From contig CM067592.1 of the NCBI GenBank assembly GCA_034336665.1, forward strand, positions 39,125,889-39,189,888: DNA of 64,000 nt. Direction: 5' to 3'. The translations under genes were made by a program, and so were the position numbers. Below, piece by piece: positions 25,549 through 35,847 of this stretch. Numbering within the stretch: the stretch's first letter is position 1; every line of letters starts with the position of its first letter. The notes below the pieces were generated by a model. That model was given only the letters and a program-made list of their open reading frames with translations, was not told the origin of the DNA and made no database searches. Source of the stretch: Luscinia megarhynchos (Eukaryota; Chordata; Aves; Passeriformes; Turdidae).

Positions 25549-26910
25549 TTCTCAATCCACAAGTTTTCTATCTTTTACCCTTCCTCGTCTTTACCTGCTG
25601 TTGGGGGAATCACTGAGTGGCTGTGCTGGGCTTGGTCCATGGCTGGAGTCAAAACAGACATGAAAATGTAGGACAAACTGTTTGTTTGGGGATTATTTCT
25701 AATGCAACAGAGAAATGTCTGGAAAGAATATTAAAATTGATACTATGATAGAAGCACGCATTATTTTTGAGACTTTGGCAAATCACCTTAGTCAAAAATT
25801 GTCTTTCTTGTGGATGAACATAGATGTAGCTTATGTACTCTTATGCAGGAAAGAAAGAAAGCAAGCAGAACGGTCATGTGTGAATATTTATGAAGACATG
25901 AGGAAGTTAGTGTTTCCTTTGGACCTTTTGACTGACATTTAATCAAAATACAGTATGTCCTAACCTACACAGTAAATGTAATAAATAATTAACATATAAC
26001 CTACTTCATTTTCTTCTTGTGGTTGATTCTATCATCATTCTATCTCTGAGAATGTCATTATCTGTCTTTCACTTTCCTCCAACCATGACTTAGCCAATCA
26101 TGACCAACTTCACTCCATCCATCCATCTGACTGGGCTCAGGGACAAGTATATTCCTGGGAATTTTAAAGCCTAGGGTAATGGGATGTGAATTGTTGATTA
26201 TGCTCAGTGCAATCAATCCAAGGCTTTTCTGTGAATTCTAAGCCTTTAAAGTCTGAAAAAAAGATTGATAGATTTTTCTTCTGGTATTAGTTTAGATTTC
26301 ATGTTGATATAAGTTTTTGATGTTACTGTACAAACAACATGCCAAATATACCAGCGATGTCTGTAATGTTTTATTCATGTAAATAATTGCCCAGAGATGG
26401 CCTGATCTCTGATGAGAGCTCCATTGCTCTCTCATAGCAGAGACAGATGATAATAACAGAAAATAAATATTAATGAGGTTAAAAGAAAATTAAGGAAGTG
26501 ACTACTTTCTCCTCCCCTCCAGTTCACATCAACCACAAACTAACAGTAAAAGAATTACATTTTAAAGTATATTGTTTTTGATAAATAGCACTTAAGTTTA
26601 TTTTTAATATTATTCTATATAATTCTCAGTGAGTCTACAGAACTGTTTAGTACCAATGATTAACATCAGAATGGTATTCATTTCAAAATTAATATACAAT
26701 GTTTTCCTTGTAGCAAGTAATCCCTTCCTGGGGATAATACTTGTACAATGACTTGCATCTGATGGAATAATCATGGTATGTGTTCACTCAGTCCTCTATT
26801 TGAAAACTTCAGTTTCATTAATAGTCATTCTCAGTCAGCTTTAGACAGGTCCTCTAACCTAGCATTATTGAGAAATTCCTGTTATATAAAATAAAATCAA
26901 CAGCAATCAT

Positions 26911-26945
26911 AGTAGTAGTAGTAGAAATAATAATAATAATAATAA
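26911..26945. repeat. (AGT)n-(AAT)n compound microsatellite
   Basis: Four to five AGT units, then GAA and about six AAT units, then AAAC. Confidence 0.9.
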
Positions 26946-29565
26946 ACATTTATGCGTTTGTAGAAATTGTGATCATCATAGTACGTGTGTGAAAATCTGA
27001 ATTCACAAAACCTTCTGTAAAACTGGTGAGTTTTAACAGAGGAGTAGGTATGCAGAAGTGAAAATTTGCATGGAAACTCCCCAATTCCTCTTTATTTCCA
27101 TCCACTGTAACAATTTCCCTTAATAATTTTCAGTCACAGCTGACTTGGTGTGCATAGAAGGTTTAATTATGTTTTCTGCAACACTTACGTTTTAGAGAGT
27201 TTAAAAAAAAACAAACCTGCACCTACTGGAGTACCAATTTCTGGCAGGTTCTCAAGTGATGATTTAGTAACTTGCTGATTTACAACAGCAGAGACAGTTA
27301 CCAATAAAATAGAAATGTCTCGTAGCTCCAGTGGAAAAAACTTACGGCAGTACTTGCTTTGCAGGTATTTCCATTTCAATCTTCCATTGAAAACTCACAC
27401 TTGACCTTATACAGTTACTTACTAATGCTGTGCACTTCAAACTTCTTTCAACTACACTGGAAGTGCAATTCATTAGGAGGAAGAAAGTATTGGAAAGCTC
27501 TAAGCAGCACTACTACAGAACTTCTAAAATATTTGAAATTTCAGCACCAATTATTACTTGTCTTGGTTGGAAGTGTCAGTTTTAATTTTCAGAGGAGCAA
27601 AAACAAACCACAAAACAAGACCCTAGAAATAAAATTTCATGTTTTAGATTGCAAGATCTGTTAGCTCCCAACAACCTAAGAACTTCAAAATAATTTTACT
27701 CAAAAGAGGAATATTGAAATTTCTTTAAGACAAATAATTTTGAACACACCAATTTTTGATCTAAGAAATTTTCCGTGGACAAGTGACTTAGTAATATTAC
27801 CAATGATGCTTCAAGATGACATTTAGTCTTTTCTTACTGGCCACTGGCTTTAAAGTCAAAGCAAAACTAAAGTATTCAGGATCTATTTCTAAAAAAAGAA
27901 ACATAAATTAAAACAAGAAAAATATATTAATACAGAGGAAAAATTAAAGACCTAGCGTATTGTCTTTGATGATTGGCAGCCTATTGGAAAATCTAGCCAT
28001 CAAAATTCACTCAAGAAAATCAAACTTTTCCTAGTGTTGTAAATGTGTTTAAGTACATCAATGTCAATAGAAGTAGTAGAAGTAGAAGCATCTACTGAAA
28101 AGGATTTCAATTCCTGGTTAACATCACAAGAAGAAAGGAGCAAAGTAAGTTCAGGTAGGTAGATAATGGCTCCTGCATGGATCCACCACAATCAGTAATT
28201 ATGAAAAACCTTTTCTCCTAAGGTAATTTTTTAAATTGTAACACACTAATGAAATTCATATCACAATACTTCTGATGTAAACTGTCACTTCCAAAACAAA
28301 CTACCTCTCCTATAGAAATTTTCATTTTCCAAACAATATGTAAGGGGTTTTTTTCCAGATTAGATATTGAAAATGAACAATATGTGTTAGGCTGGCCAAG
28401 TTCTCTTCATAGTTTATTGTTCATTGTTTAATTTAAATAATTTAATTTATTCTTCCCTTAATAATATCTTGCCTGTAGCATAGGCAGAATGCTTGCATTT
28501 TCAATTCAGAAGAATGTTTTGACATAGCAGGTAGGATTTATACCTAAATAAAAATACTTTGCATTTATAAATAGTAGCATATCTGTTCATTCAATTCAAC
28601 CTTTTGACACAGGATTTTGCCCTGTTTTTGAGATGTGTGTGAGCAAGACAGTAGTTTATATGTGATTTGTTTTATCCTTCAGAATTCTATACTGGAAAGG
28701 AGCTTGAGCCTCTTCCTCAAACCTTGCTTCCTAAATTGTAAGAGTGACCTCTAGTGCTTTACTGCTTCGCTGTGTGATTCAAGTCTTTTTTGCAATGGTT
28801 TTAATATGCCTCCCTGTAAGCAACTGATTTAGTTTCGTGCATAGTGCCAAATGCTATTAATGTGCAATTCAATTATCATGGTCTTGTGAAAATGGATGTA
28901 TTCATAAACTGTACAATGCAGAATGATGAAGAGAATTAAAGCTGTGACTGGATTGCAGCAGGGTGTTTAACAAGAGGAACTTAGTATTCATGTTTAGGGC
29001 TACACTATGCACTTGAGTATCAAATGAGATATCATTACTGAATGACAGCACAAGATCATTTTGGTGCTGCAATGTGAATGCCTGGCTCATGGGAGCATGT
29101 TTAGTTTACAAACCATCCATATGCAAAACCCTAGGCTATAGATCCATTGAGCACTTCAAACTTCTCTGCCATTGCTCAAATGTTTCCAGGGAGCTGTCCC
29201 CTGTCACTGGGCTGTAAGGTTATTCCTGAACATTCCTCACTGCTTTGGCATGCACTTTCTTCCCACAAAAGCATTACTTCAGCCCTTCCCATTCCTGTGA
29301 TGCACAACCAGTACCTTAACAGGAAGGGGAAAAAATATGTTCAGTTCAGGTTATGAGCATCTGGCATTTAAGCTACTGCACTACCACAGAACACAAAATG
29401 AAATCCTTCAGCTTTTTAAAGCTGAATCAAATGGAACAAGAATAACTCAGTTCTATTACTAAACCATAAAAGCCCTAAAAATTAATTTCTTAGTAAGTTT
29501 TTTTCTTTCTTAATTTATAGATAATTAACCTAATTCAACACTGGAAACAGAGATTTTCAGATACA

Positions 29566-29608
29566 GATATATATGTGTGTCTATTTATCTATCTATCTAT
29601 CCATCCAT

Positions 29609-29646
<38 letters not shown>

Positions 29647-29656
29647 CTATATATCT
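29566..29656. repeat. Compound microsatellite (GT, ATCT, CCAT, AT)
   Basis: Successive blocks: ATATATATGTGTGT, about four CTAT units, three CCAT units (29600-29611), about 16 AT units (29611-29642), then GTATCTATATATCTG. The 60- and 111-codon frames across it (SIYLSIYPSIHIYIYIY-like) are translations of the repeat. Confidence 0.95.
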
Positions 29657-30337
29657 GATTTGCCTCCAAGAGAGCAGATTGTCCTTAAAACTGCAATCAT
29701 GGTCTTTATTTTGGGATACCACTCCACTGGTTAACTCATTTAAAAAAAACAAACAACTTTCTATTGTAACTGTTAACATTATCTTCTGTAGTCATGAACA
29801 ATACTCCCTAAGCAATCAATGCAGAGACCTTAAAGTCTTGCTATCCACATTTTCCCCTGTTACATACATTTCTACTGTTTTTGAGCTGCACTGTGACTGC
29901 CATTTAAGTTGAGTGCCAGCTTAATCCAGGATATGCAGATACCAGCTTTCAAAATTTTCAGATGCTAAAACCCACTACACAATAGAAGCATTGCACAATA
30001 GAAGTCTGCCAGTAATATCCATGTAAGACACAATTCCTTGGAAAATACTGCACTTAAAAAGAGAAAAGAAAAAATGAAAATATAGCTGAACATGCATCCC
30101 TTAGAAAAATGCTGCTTTCAGACACTGTAATACAGCAAGATTTAAAAACAACATTCTGTACGTAGACTCATGACAAAAATCTATAGAAGAGTTTAGAACA
30201 TTTTCAGGCTAGCAGTTTGCTGTCATTATTTCAAAGCGTGTTTGTTTCAAAAATTACTTTTATTCTAAATTTAAAAAAAAAAATCCCAGAAGTTTTCAAC
30301 ACACTCTGGATTGAGTTTTAAATCATATGCAATACTT

Positions 30338-30339
30338 AC
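30338..30339 (-). other. Splice donor of the predicted exon
   Basis: On the minus strand the junction reads AATAAAT^GTAAGTATTGC. Positions +1 to +6 (GTAAGT) match the vertebrate U1 consensus exactly. Confidence 0.5.
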
Positions 30340-30424
30340 ATTTATTCCCTGCCACTGCCATGAGCTGGTGATGAACAGACAGGAGAAAGAGCAGCTTCAA
30401 GAATATTTCAGTGACAGAATCCAT
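30340..30424 (-). CDS. Predicted first coding exon with signal peptide, gene unknown
   Basis: Read on the minus strand, ATG at 30424 opens a 28-codon frame starting MDSVTEIFLK and continuing LLFLLSVHHQ and LMAVAGNK. It breaks in phase 1 at T^GTAAGTATTG (donor GT at 30339-30338), a near-perfect donor. The peptide has a short N-region ending in Lys, a leucine-rich core and an AVA^G site that suits signal peptidase, so the product should enter the secretory pathway. The context AACATGG has A at -3 and G at +4. An in-frame ATG four codons upstream (30436) is in a weaker context and would add MNVN. Just upstream the DNA changes abruptly to a CpG island, as expected for a promoter. Without splicing the frame stops six codons later. 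I do not recognise the protein, and an exon this short could be chance. Candidates would be neuronal receptors or adhesion proteins with giant first introns, but that is inference. Confidence 0.5.
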
Positions 30425-30711
30425 GTTCACATTCATTGAGGCACCCGAAAGAGCCAGAGTATTCGGAGACAGCTGTGCTGTACTTCAGTTCTGCTCCTGC
30501 CCCTTTCCCACCGCCTCTCTCCGCCTCTTTTTCGCAAGCTTCCCAGGCCAGACCCCTCAGCCCAGCGCGCCCCGCATCTCCCGGCACTCGCAGCCCAGCT
30601 CCGGGTCTGCTGCGGGCCCGGCAGCAGCGAGCCCTGAGGAGCGGGAGCGAGCTCTCCCCGCCGCTGCCACAGAGGCGCTCGGGGCGGCGCGGGCAGCCCG
30701 CCCGGCTCTCT

Positions 30712-30734
30712 CCCTCCCTCTCTCCCTCCCTCCC
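30712..30734 (-). promoter_or_regulatory. G-quadruplex motif in the CpG island
   Basis: Five runs of CCC on the plus strand (30712, 30716, 30724, 30728, 30732) give GGGAGGGAGGGAGAGAGGGA followed by GGG on the minus strand. This meets the usual four-run G-quadruplex pattern with loops of 1 and 5 bases. It lies about 290 bp upstream of the predicted minus-strand ATG. Confidence 0.65.
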
Positions 30735-30744
30735 TCTCGCTCTC

Positions 30745-30787
30745 TGCGCCGCTGCCGGCGCGGCGCTGGACACCCTGGCGGCGGCAG
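30745..30787 (+). ncRNA. Possible divergent transcript, end of exon 1
   Basis: The plus-strand sequence GGCGGCGGCAG^GTGGGAG contains a good donor after 30787. The exon start is not defined; only its 3' end is proposed, and the left boundary given here is arbitrary. It pairs with the acceptor at 31402. Confidence 0.35.
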
Positions 30788-30830
30788 GTGGGAGCGGGCG
30801 GCGGGAGCGGAGCGGAGCGGAGCGGCGCTC

Positions 30831-31293
30831 GGCCCGCCCTGCCCGCGCCCTGCCCGTCTCTGCTATGCTCTGCCCGCGCTCTGCCCGCGCTCTGCCCGCC
30901 CTGCCCGTGCTCTGCCCGATCTGCTGCGCTCTGTCCGCGCTCTATCCGCGCTCTGTCCGCGCTCTATCCCTTCTCTATCCGCACTCTATCCCATCTCTGC
31001 CCGCGCTCGGCCCGCCCTGCCCGCGCTCTGCCCGATCTGCTGCGCTCTATGCGCGCTCTGCCCGCGCTCTGCCCGTCTCTGCTGCGCTCTATCCGCACGC
31101 TATTCCTTCTCTGCCCGTTCTGCCCGTGCTCTATCCGCACTCTATTCCTTCTCTGCCCGTTCTGCCCGTGCTCTATCCGCGCTCTATCCCTTCTCTGCCC
31201 GCGCTCTGCCCGTCTCTGCTGTGCTCTATCCGCGCTCTATCCGCCCTGCCCGTGCTCTATCCGCGCTCTGCTGCGCTCTGCCCGCGCCCAGGC
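30831..31293 (+). repeat. Degenerate CTCTGCCCGCG/CTCTATCCGCG array
   Basis: About 460 bp built from 10-11-bp pyrimidine-rich units such as CTCTGCCCGCG, CTCTATCCGCG, CTCTATCCCTT and TCTCTGCTGCG. A higher-order repeat of 42 bp is visible where TATTCCTTCTCTGCCCGTTC occurs at 31101 and 31143. Because the motif has few stops in any frame, it creates long chance frames (241, 299 and 357 codons, rich in Ala, Leu, Arg, Pro and Ser). These are not proteins. The whole array falls inside the proposed 615-bp divergent intron. Confidence 0.9.
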
Positions 31294-31335
31294 ACCTCTG
31301 GCTCTGCCGGCTGCCGAGCCTTCCCTGTGTGGTAA

Positions 31336-31402
31336 TTTTTTCTCTCTTTTTAAATTTTTTTTCTTCTCTCTCTCTCTCTTTTTTTTTTTCTTTTTTTTTC
31401 AG
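31336..31402 (+). other. Very strong polypyrimidine tract and splice acceptor
   Basis: Almost 65 bases of T/C (TTTTTTCTCTC, then CTCTCTCTCTCT and TTTTTTTTTC repeats) end in TTTTTCAG at 31402. This is an excellent vertebrate acceptor. It could also be mere low-complexity sequence. The consensus donor 103 bp downstream favours the exon reading. Confidence 0.45.
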
Positions 31403-31505
31403 CTGCAAAAGCGTTGCAAGTTCTGCTCTCTTGAAGGAAAGCGATTTGCCTGTAGGAGAGAGCCTAAGCCTGCGAATAAAATGAGAGCCTGCCTTTGCTT
31501 GAGAA
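31403..31505 (+). ncRNA. Possible exon 2 of the divergent transcript
   Basis: The segment starts CTGCAAAAGCGTTGCAAG and ends GCTTGAGAA, directly before the donor GTGAGTGATT (GT at 31506). Acceptor, 103-bp length and donor together make a typical internal exon. It could be a non-coding exon or a 5'-UTR exon of a gene to the right. The next exon was not found. One ATG (31480) opens only a short frame. Confidence 0.4.
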
Positions 31506-34500
31506 GTGAGTGATTGACTGCCCCTCAGAAAAAGGCACCGCCACTGTCCCTGGAGGGCTTTATCGCTATTAATGCTGGCATTAAAGAATTGCATTCTCAA
31601 CTCCTAAGAGTAAACACTTAAACATAACATAAACATACGATTGCACCTGGCTTTCCCAAAATACTTTAGCCCCCAGATACCACATAGAGCATTTTGCTTT
31701 CTGTACTTTCAACCGAGGGAAAGCTCTCTTTAAGCTGCCCATTGCTTGCACTTGGGAAATAGCTTCATTCGAGAAAGTGCTTCAGAAGAATTTTAGGTCA
31801 TTACGTTCTAACTATATTCTAAAAGTGTGTGGTTTTGGTTTGAGGTTTTGTTTGGTGCTTGTTTGTCGTTTTTTCACAAAACAGGCTGAATTATTGTATA
31901 TGCTAACCGTAGAGACGTTATTTCTCAAGTGTGAGAAATTTAACTGTGTATTAGCCAGCTCATGACATTAGCAAGGGTAGAAGATCAGTGGCCCCATCAC
32001 TGCTGTTTCTGCAGTGTTTACATTGTGTGTATGAACTATCTATATTTTGGCAGAAATTACTATGACAATACACAACAAAGCTGTGTGCCTTGTGACTGTG
32101 AGGTGTATAAAAAGCAGACTTATCATTTGTATATTCAGCCCAGTGGTCCAAACTTTGTCTTCCTACTTGATGTGAGCTATGTAGCAGCTCCTATATACAA
32201 ACGGGATTTTCCATCCTAAGTGATAGTGCTGTCTGTGGGCTAGACACTAAGGCACAGTATTGCTGAGTGTCCCTCTTCCATGTTGCAGAGGCTGCAGAAT
32301 TTTCTGCTAATTGCCATGTATAACTGTTTGGTGTCAGGAATAATGGTGGGATAGAGATGAAACGTGAACTGAGCTCCCGAAGCTTTTGAATTTTTGTTGA
32401 TTATTTAAATCCGTTTCCTCACCCCTTGAAGGATGCTCTTATTATGCTCTTATCTTCAGAAGTAAGAGTAAAATGTGTTATGGTTTCATGCTACCTAAGC
32501 CAGATTGTGTTAGGTGTTACAAAAAATGTATTTCAGCTCAGCCAAAACAATTGTAAAAATTTGAAAGGTGATTAATGCAGGTTTTGTTATATTCTTTTAA
32601 AAACAGCAAATCAGCACAATTAAGGAAAAAAAGACCTATTTCTAAATTGCTATATTGAGTAGAAAGTTTCAAGTGAAGTTAATAATCTATTATGTAGCTG
32701 GCCTTCCACTTCTCTGTGTCAACTTTTATTTGAATGAAAATGCGTGGAGAAATTGTATTAAAGATTATGTGAATTATAACCTGCCTTCCAGCTCTCCTAA
32801 ATCATCCTTTAAATTCTACATTCTGTTTCCAGAGTTTAGTACAACCATAGAGTCACTTGTCCAGAAGCTGGATTTCTTTGCTATATAGTTCTTTGAGTTA
32901 ATATTGACCTTCTAACTAAATTAATATGAGCATAAAAATGTTCCATGTGCTGCATCCCATCTCTAAAGAATATCCCATGAGATGGTCCTTGACTCTGCAG
33001 CTAGACAAAATTTCATGCTTAAAAATAGGACAAATATCACATAAAATCTTGGCAAGGACTTTCAATGTAATGATGTTCTTTAGGATTAGCTCTAAGATCC
33101 CCAGGGCTTTGAATCAGGAAGAATTATTATTCTGGTAATGTAATGCAAATTCTGTAAAAAGGCCAATGCCATTGTGGGTAAATATTTGTCTTATAAAATA
33201 GCTTACAGTCACCAAAAAGGAACATCTAGCAGACAAAGGTCATAGGATTTTCTGCCTATTTTTTTTTTCTTTTTTTTTTTTAAACTGAATTACAGGCAAA
33301 TATACACATGGATATAATGTACTTCTATAATTATGGAAAAGCCAGTCTTAGAATGAAATGGTATGCCCAAACATGTGCATATGTTTCTGTTTGACAGACA
33401 GAATTGCAGAAGTCTATACAGTATTTATCTGTAATATCAAGATAATCATCTATTTATCCAGGGATGAATCTATGGTATCTGGCACTGGTAAAGTGCATAA
33501 AATAGCATAGCTTGACTCACACAGAATATTGCAGCCTCCTCTTTGCTTCTGTATCATATCTTCCTCCTGAATCCATGAAATATTTCTGCTCACATAATCT
33601 TATCTCATTTGCCATTTCTCTTCCATACAGTGTCCAGATTTTTCACTAACTTCTGAGCTCCTCTTTGTGAAACCCAGACAAGCCTCTTTTCCTATTGTAA
33701 TTTTTAAATTTCCCCCACTCTTCCAGTGTTTTGCTTTTCTTCTCATATCCTGCTTTTGAAATTTCCCCCCAAAACACCAAAAAACTTACTTGTTTTATTT
33801 GCCTTTGAAATGTAGCATTATGATCACTTGACAGAGAATCCTTCCCAGCTGACCTTCATCTACTTGTTCTTTAGAAAGTGTGGAAGTTCCCTAGAACAAC
33901 TGTGTCTTGTTATAAATTAATGCTTCCAGCTAAAACATCTGCAAAATTCAGTTGTTCAAAATTGAATTAGTTGATCTGGGTATAGCCAGCCTTCATTTAA
34001 AAATGAAGGACCTTATAGTAAAGTCCTTTCTCTTAGCACACAAAAACTAATTATTTATACTGTGGCTTTTTGTCCATAAAGAAGAGAAACATTTTTAAAT
34101 TCATGCTAAGAATAGTCCTGGTACAATTATGATCTGCTTATTAATTGTAAATCAGTTTTTAAAAGGACAGTTGCTTCTGGTATAAAATCCACTTTACTAA
34201 GGACAATCATTTTCAGTGTATCACAGTTATTCTACACTACACATGATTTATTAGCAACAAAATAATAGTTTTCTTGAAAAGCACAAATATAGAAGTGTGA
34301 AAAGCCAAAGGCATCCATATTGTCTGGCTGACTGAGAGTATTTGTTTTATTCCTTCCCACTAAATACCTCATCCAAAGACATCAACCAAATTAGAAATTA
34401 GCTATTCACTTACTACCTTCCCCACCGCACCTTTCACTAATTCAGCTCCATCAAGCCCACGTTTACCATCTAACTAGCAGTGACACTGCAACTTTATTTC

Positions 34501-35589
34501 CGGAGACAAGAAAGAAAGATACTTTTTTTTCAAAGGTTTATGTTCGTCTTCTCCTATTCAGTTTTCTTGATCCCCTCGTGTTCATCATGGCCCTGGTTCA
34601 CCCTCCTTCCAGTGCCACCTGCTGCAGTTACACTGGAATTGCAGGCTCCTCTTTATAGCATCTAGCAGTATAATGCAGCTGGAGAACGTATCTCTTTAAC
34701 GCAGTCGAATTCTTTCATGATCATATTCCCAACCCTGCAGAAAAACACTGCTGTAATTGTCTGCAGAGACTGCAGAGAGCAGAAATGCTCAAAGACAAAT
34801 ATAAATCAAAAATAAATGAACAGAAACACATAATGCCAGGTACATTAATAATGATATTTGTAATATTTTTAAGCCACTTCTAAAGAAAAAATGAAATTCA
34901 TGTCTGCCTTATACTGCTACATGTAGTTTTTAATCATATAGCTCTATATAATAGGTGTGACATAGAGTAAAAATTGATGTTCAGAAATAAAGGTGGCAAA
35001 ACTGCTAGTCTTAACAATGTATTGAGTTTTTTTTAGTTTGTTTTGGTTTGTTATTTTCCAGTAGGGTCAAGATAGCATAGTTTGTCTTATTGCAAAGCTG
35101 CAAATTTTCTTTCAGGCTGTATTTGTTAAAAGGGGAGGGAATGGAAGCCATCTGTGTATGGCTCATTTTACCACTTATTGCAACTACACTTATTGCACCT
35201 ACACTAATGACTTCATTAAGGATTTGAAATCTATTTTTTTCTCAGATGAGACACAAAACACAAACCAGAGCAGACATGACTCCATGCACCTACAAAAGAA
35301 TTCATGTCTTTAACACTGTTGTAAATCTGTGTTTGGAGGTTATAACAAGATATGTGGCTATACAGACTTCTTTTGCTGCTGATGTCTGACCATTCAGGTT
35401 TTTTACCTGAAAGGGTGCCATGAAAATTCTGGAGACAACTTTTTTTCAGGGTTTGTAAAAATGCTTCCTCTTAGTCCTTGTGAATCTTGCTATTTCACAG
35501 TCAAGAATTCTATTATTTCCATCGTAAATGCCTGTGTATTGTGGCTCCCAACACAGGAAATAAATGCGAGGTACTGGAAAATGAACTTA
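31506..35589. other. AT-rich non-coding stretch right of the CpG island
   Basis: Would be intron of the proposed plus-strand transcript. It includes a poly-T/TTC run at 33261-33281. The 63- and 85-codon frames at 31960-32219 have no recognisable match. No transposon was recognised. Confidence 0.5.
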
Positions 35590-35755
35590 TACACAGAACC
35601 ATACATTCTTTAAAGCTGGAAAAGACCTCTAAGATGATTATTTAACCATTACCTCAGCAGTGATATCTATGCTATTAAATCATGTCCACAAGTGCCACAC
35701 CCACATGTCCAGGTCCTTCATGAAGGTATTGAACAAAACTGGCATCAAATACTTT
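35590..35755 (-). mobile_element. CR1 fragment with internal deletion
   Basis: ACAGAACC...CTTTAAAGCTGGAAAAGACCTCTAAGATGATT is the reverse complement of a CR1 3' end. It continues into ATTAAATCATGTCCACAAGTGCCACACC, the usual adjacent CR1 3' region. Right after it, CAGGTCCTTCATGAAGGTATTGAACAAAACTGGC matches a much more 5' part of the CR1 ORF2 region (pattern AAGATATTGAACAGGACTGGCCC). The copy therefore lacks a long internal segment. Heavily mutated and inactive. Confidence 0.7.
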
Positions 35756-35801
35756 TCTAAATACTAAATATGTAATAGTGATAATAAGAAGATTTGTAAT
35801 A

Positions 35802-35847
35802 GCAACAATAATAATAACAACAACAATAATAATAATAAAAAACAACA
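35802..35847. repeat. (AAT)n/(AAC)n microsatellite
   Basis: Mixed AAT and AAC units, about 45 bp, shortly after the CR1 fragment. Confidence 0.9.

Larger units (their letters stand above)
25007..25660 (+). mobile_element. ERVL-like solo LTR, interrupted
   Basis: The element starts TGTGCAGGTTTTGGCTGGGG and ends GTCAAAACAGACA. It keeps the landmarks of a common avian ERVL-type LTR: GAGTTAATTTCCTTC, GCTGAGCAGGGATAACACAG, GACACAGCCAGGACAG, a TATA box in CATATAAAAACTGGGGG (TATAAAA at 25284-25290), GTGATGGAGCCCTGCTGTCC, CTGAACACCTCTATCTGTCC and CACAAGTTTTCTATC near the 3' end. A 60-bp CR1 tail interrupts it at 25489-25548 and replaces the TTAAACTGTCTT segment, so the ATTAAA poly(A) signal is gone. 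I could not find a clear 5-bp target duplication (GATAT against TGAAA). No gag, pol or env sequence flanks it. Frames of 65-96 codons over it are spurious. Confidence 0.85.
25661..30339. other. AT-rich non-coding stretch, probable intron start
   Basis: Lies directly left of the exon predicted at 30340-30424 and would be the 5' part of its first intron on the minus strand. It contains an (AGT)n/(AAT)n tract at 26911-26945 and a compound microsatellite at 29566-29656. No second exon was found. Confidence 0.5.
30470..31300. promoter_or_regulatory. CpG island, probable bidirectional promoter
   Basis: An abrupt GC-rich island about 0.8 kb long in AT-rich surroundings. CpG dinucleotides are frequent from about 30500 (CAGCGCGCCCCGCATCTCCC, GGGGCGGCGCGGGCAGCCCG, GCCGCTGCCGGCGCGGCGCT). 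No TATA box is evident, which fits dispersed-start island promoters. To the left on the minus strand lies a signal-peptide exon with a donor. To the right on the plus strand lie donor-acceptor-donor signals. This arrangement suggests divergent transcription. A 121-codon minus frame starting at 30773 would overlap the proposed ATG in another frame, so the minus-strand start site is more likely below 30773. Confidence 0.7.

Noticed and set aside
30411..31513. Long plus-strand frames of 241, 299 and 357 codons across the CpG island
   Set aside because: They are produced by the stop-poor CTCTGCCCGCG-type array read in three frames (Ala/Leu/Arg/Pro/Ser-rich), contain no domain, and cross a proposed intron.
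31962..32219. Plus-strand 85-codon frame with a Cys-rich centre (CVPCDCEVYKK)
   Set aside because: It resembles an EGF-like spacing only loosely. No acceptor or donor of quality flanks it, and a 63-codon frame overlaps on the other strand.
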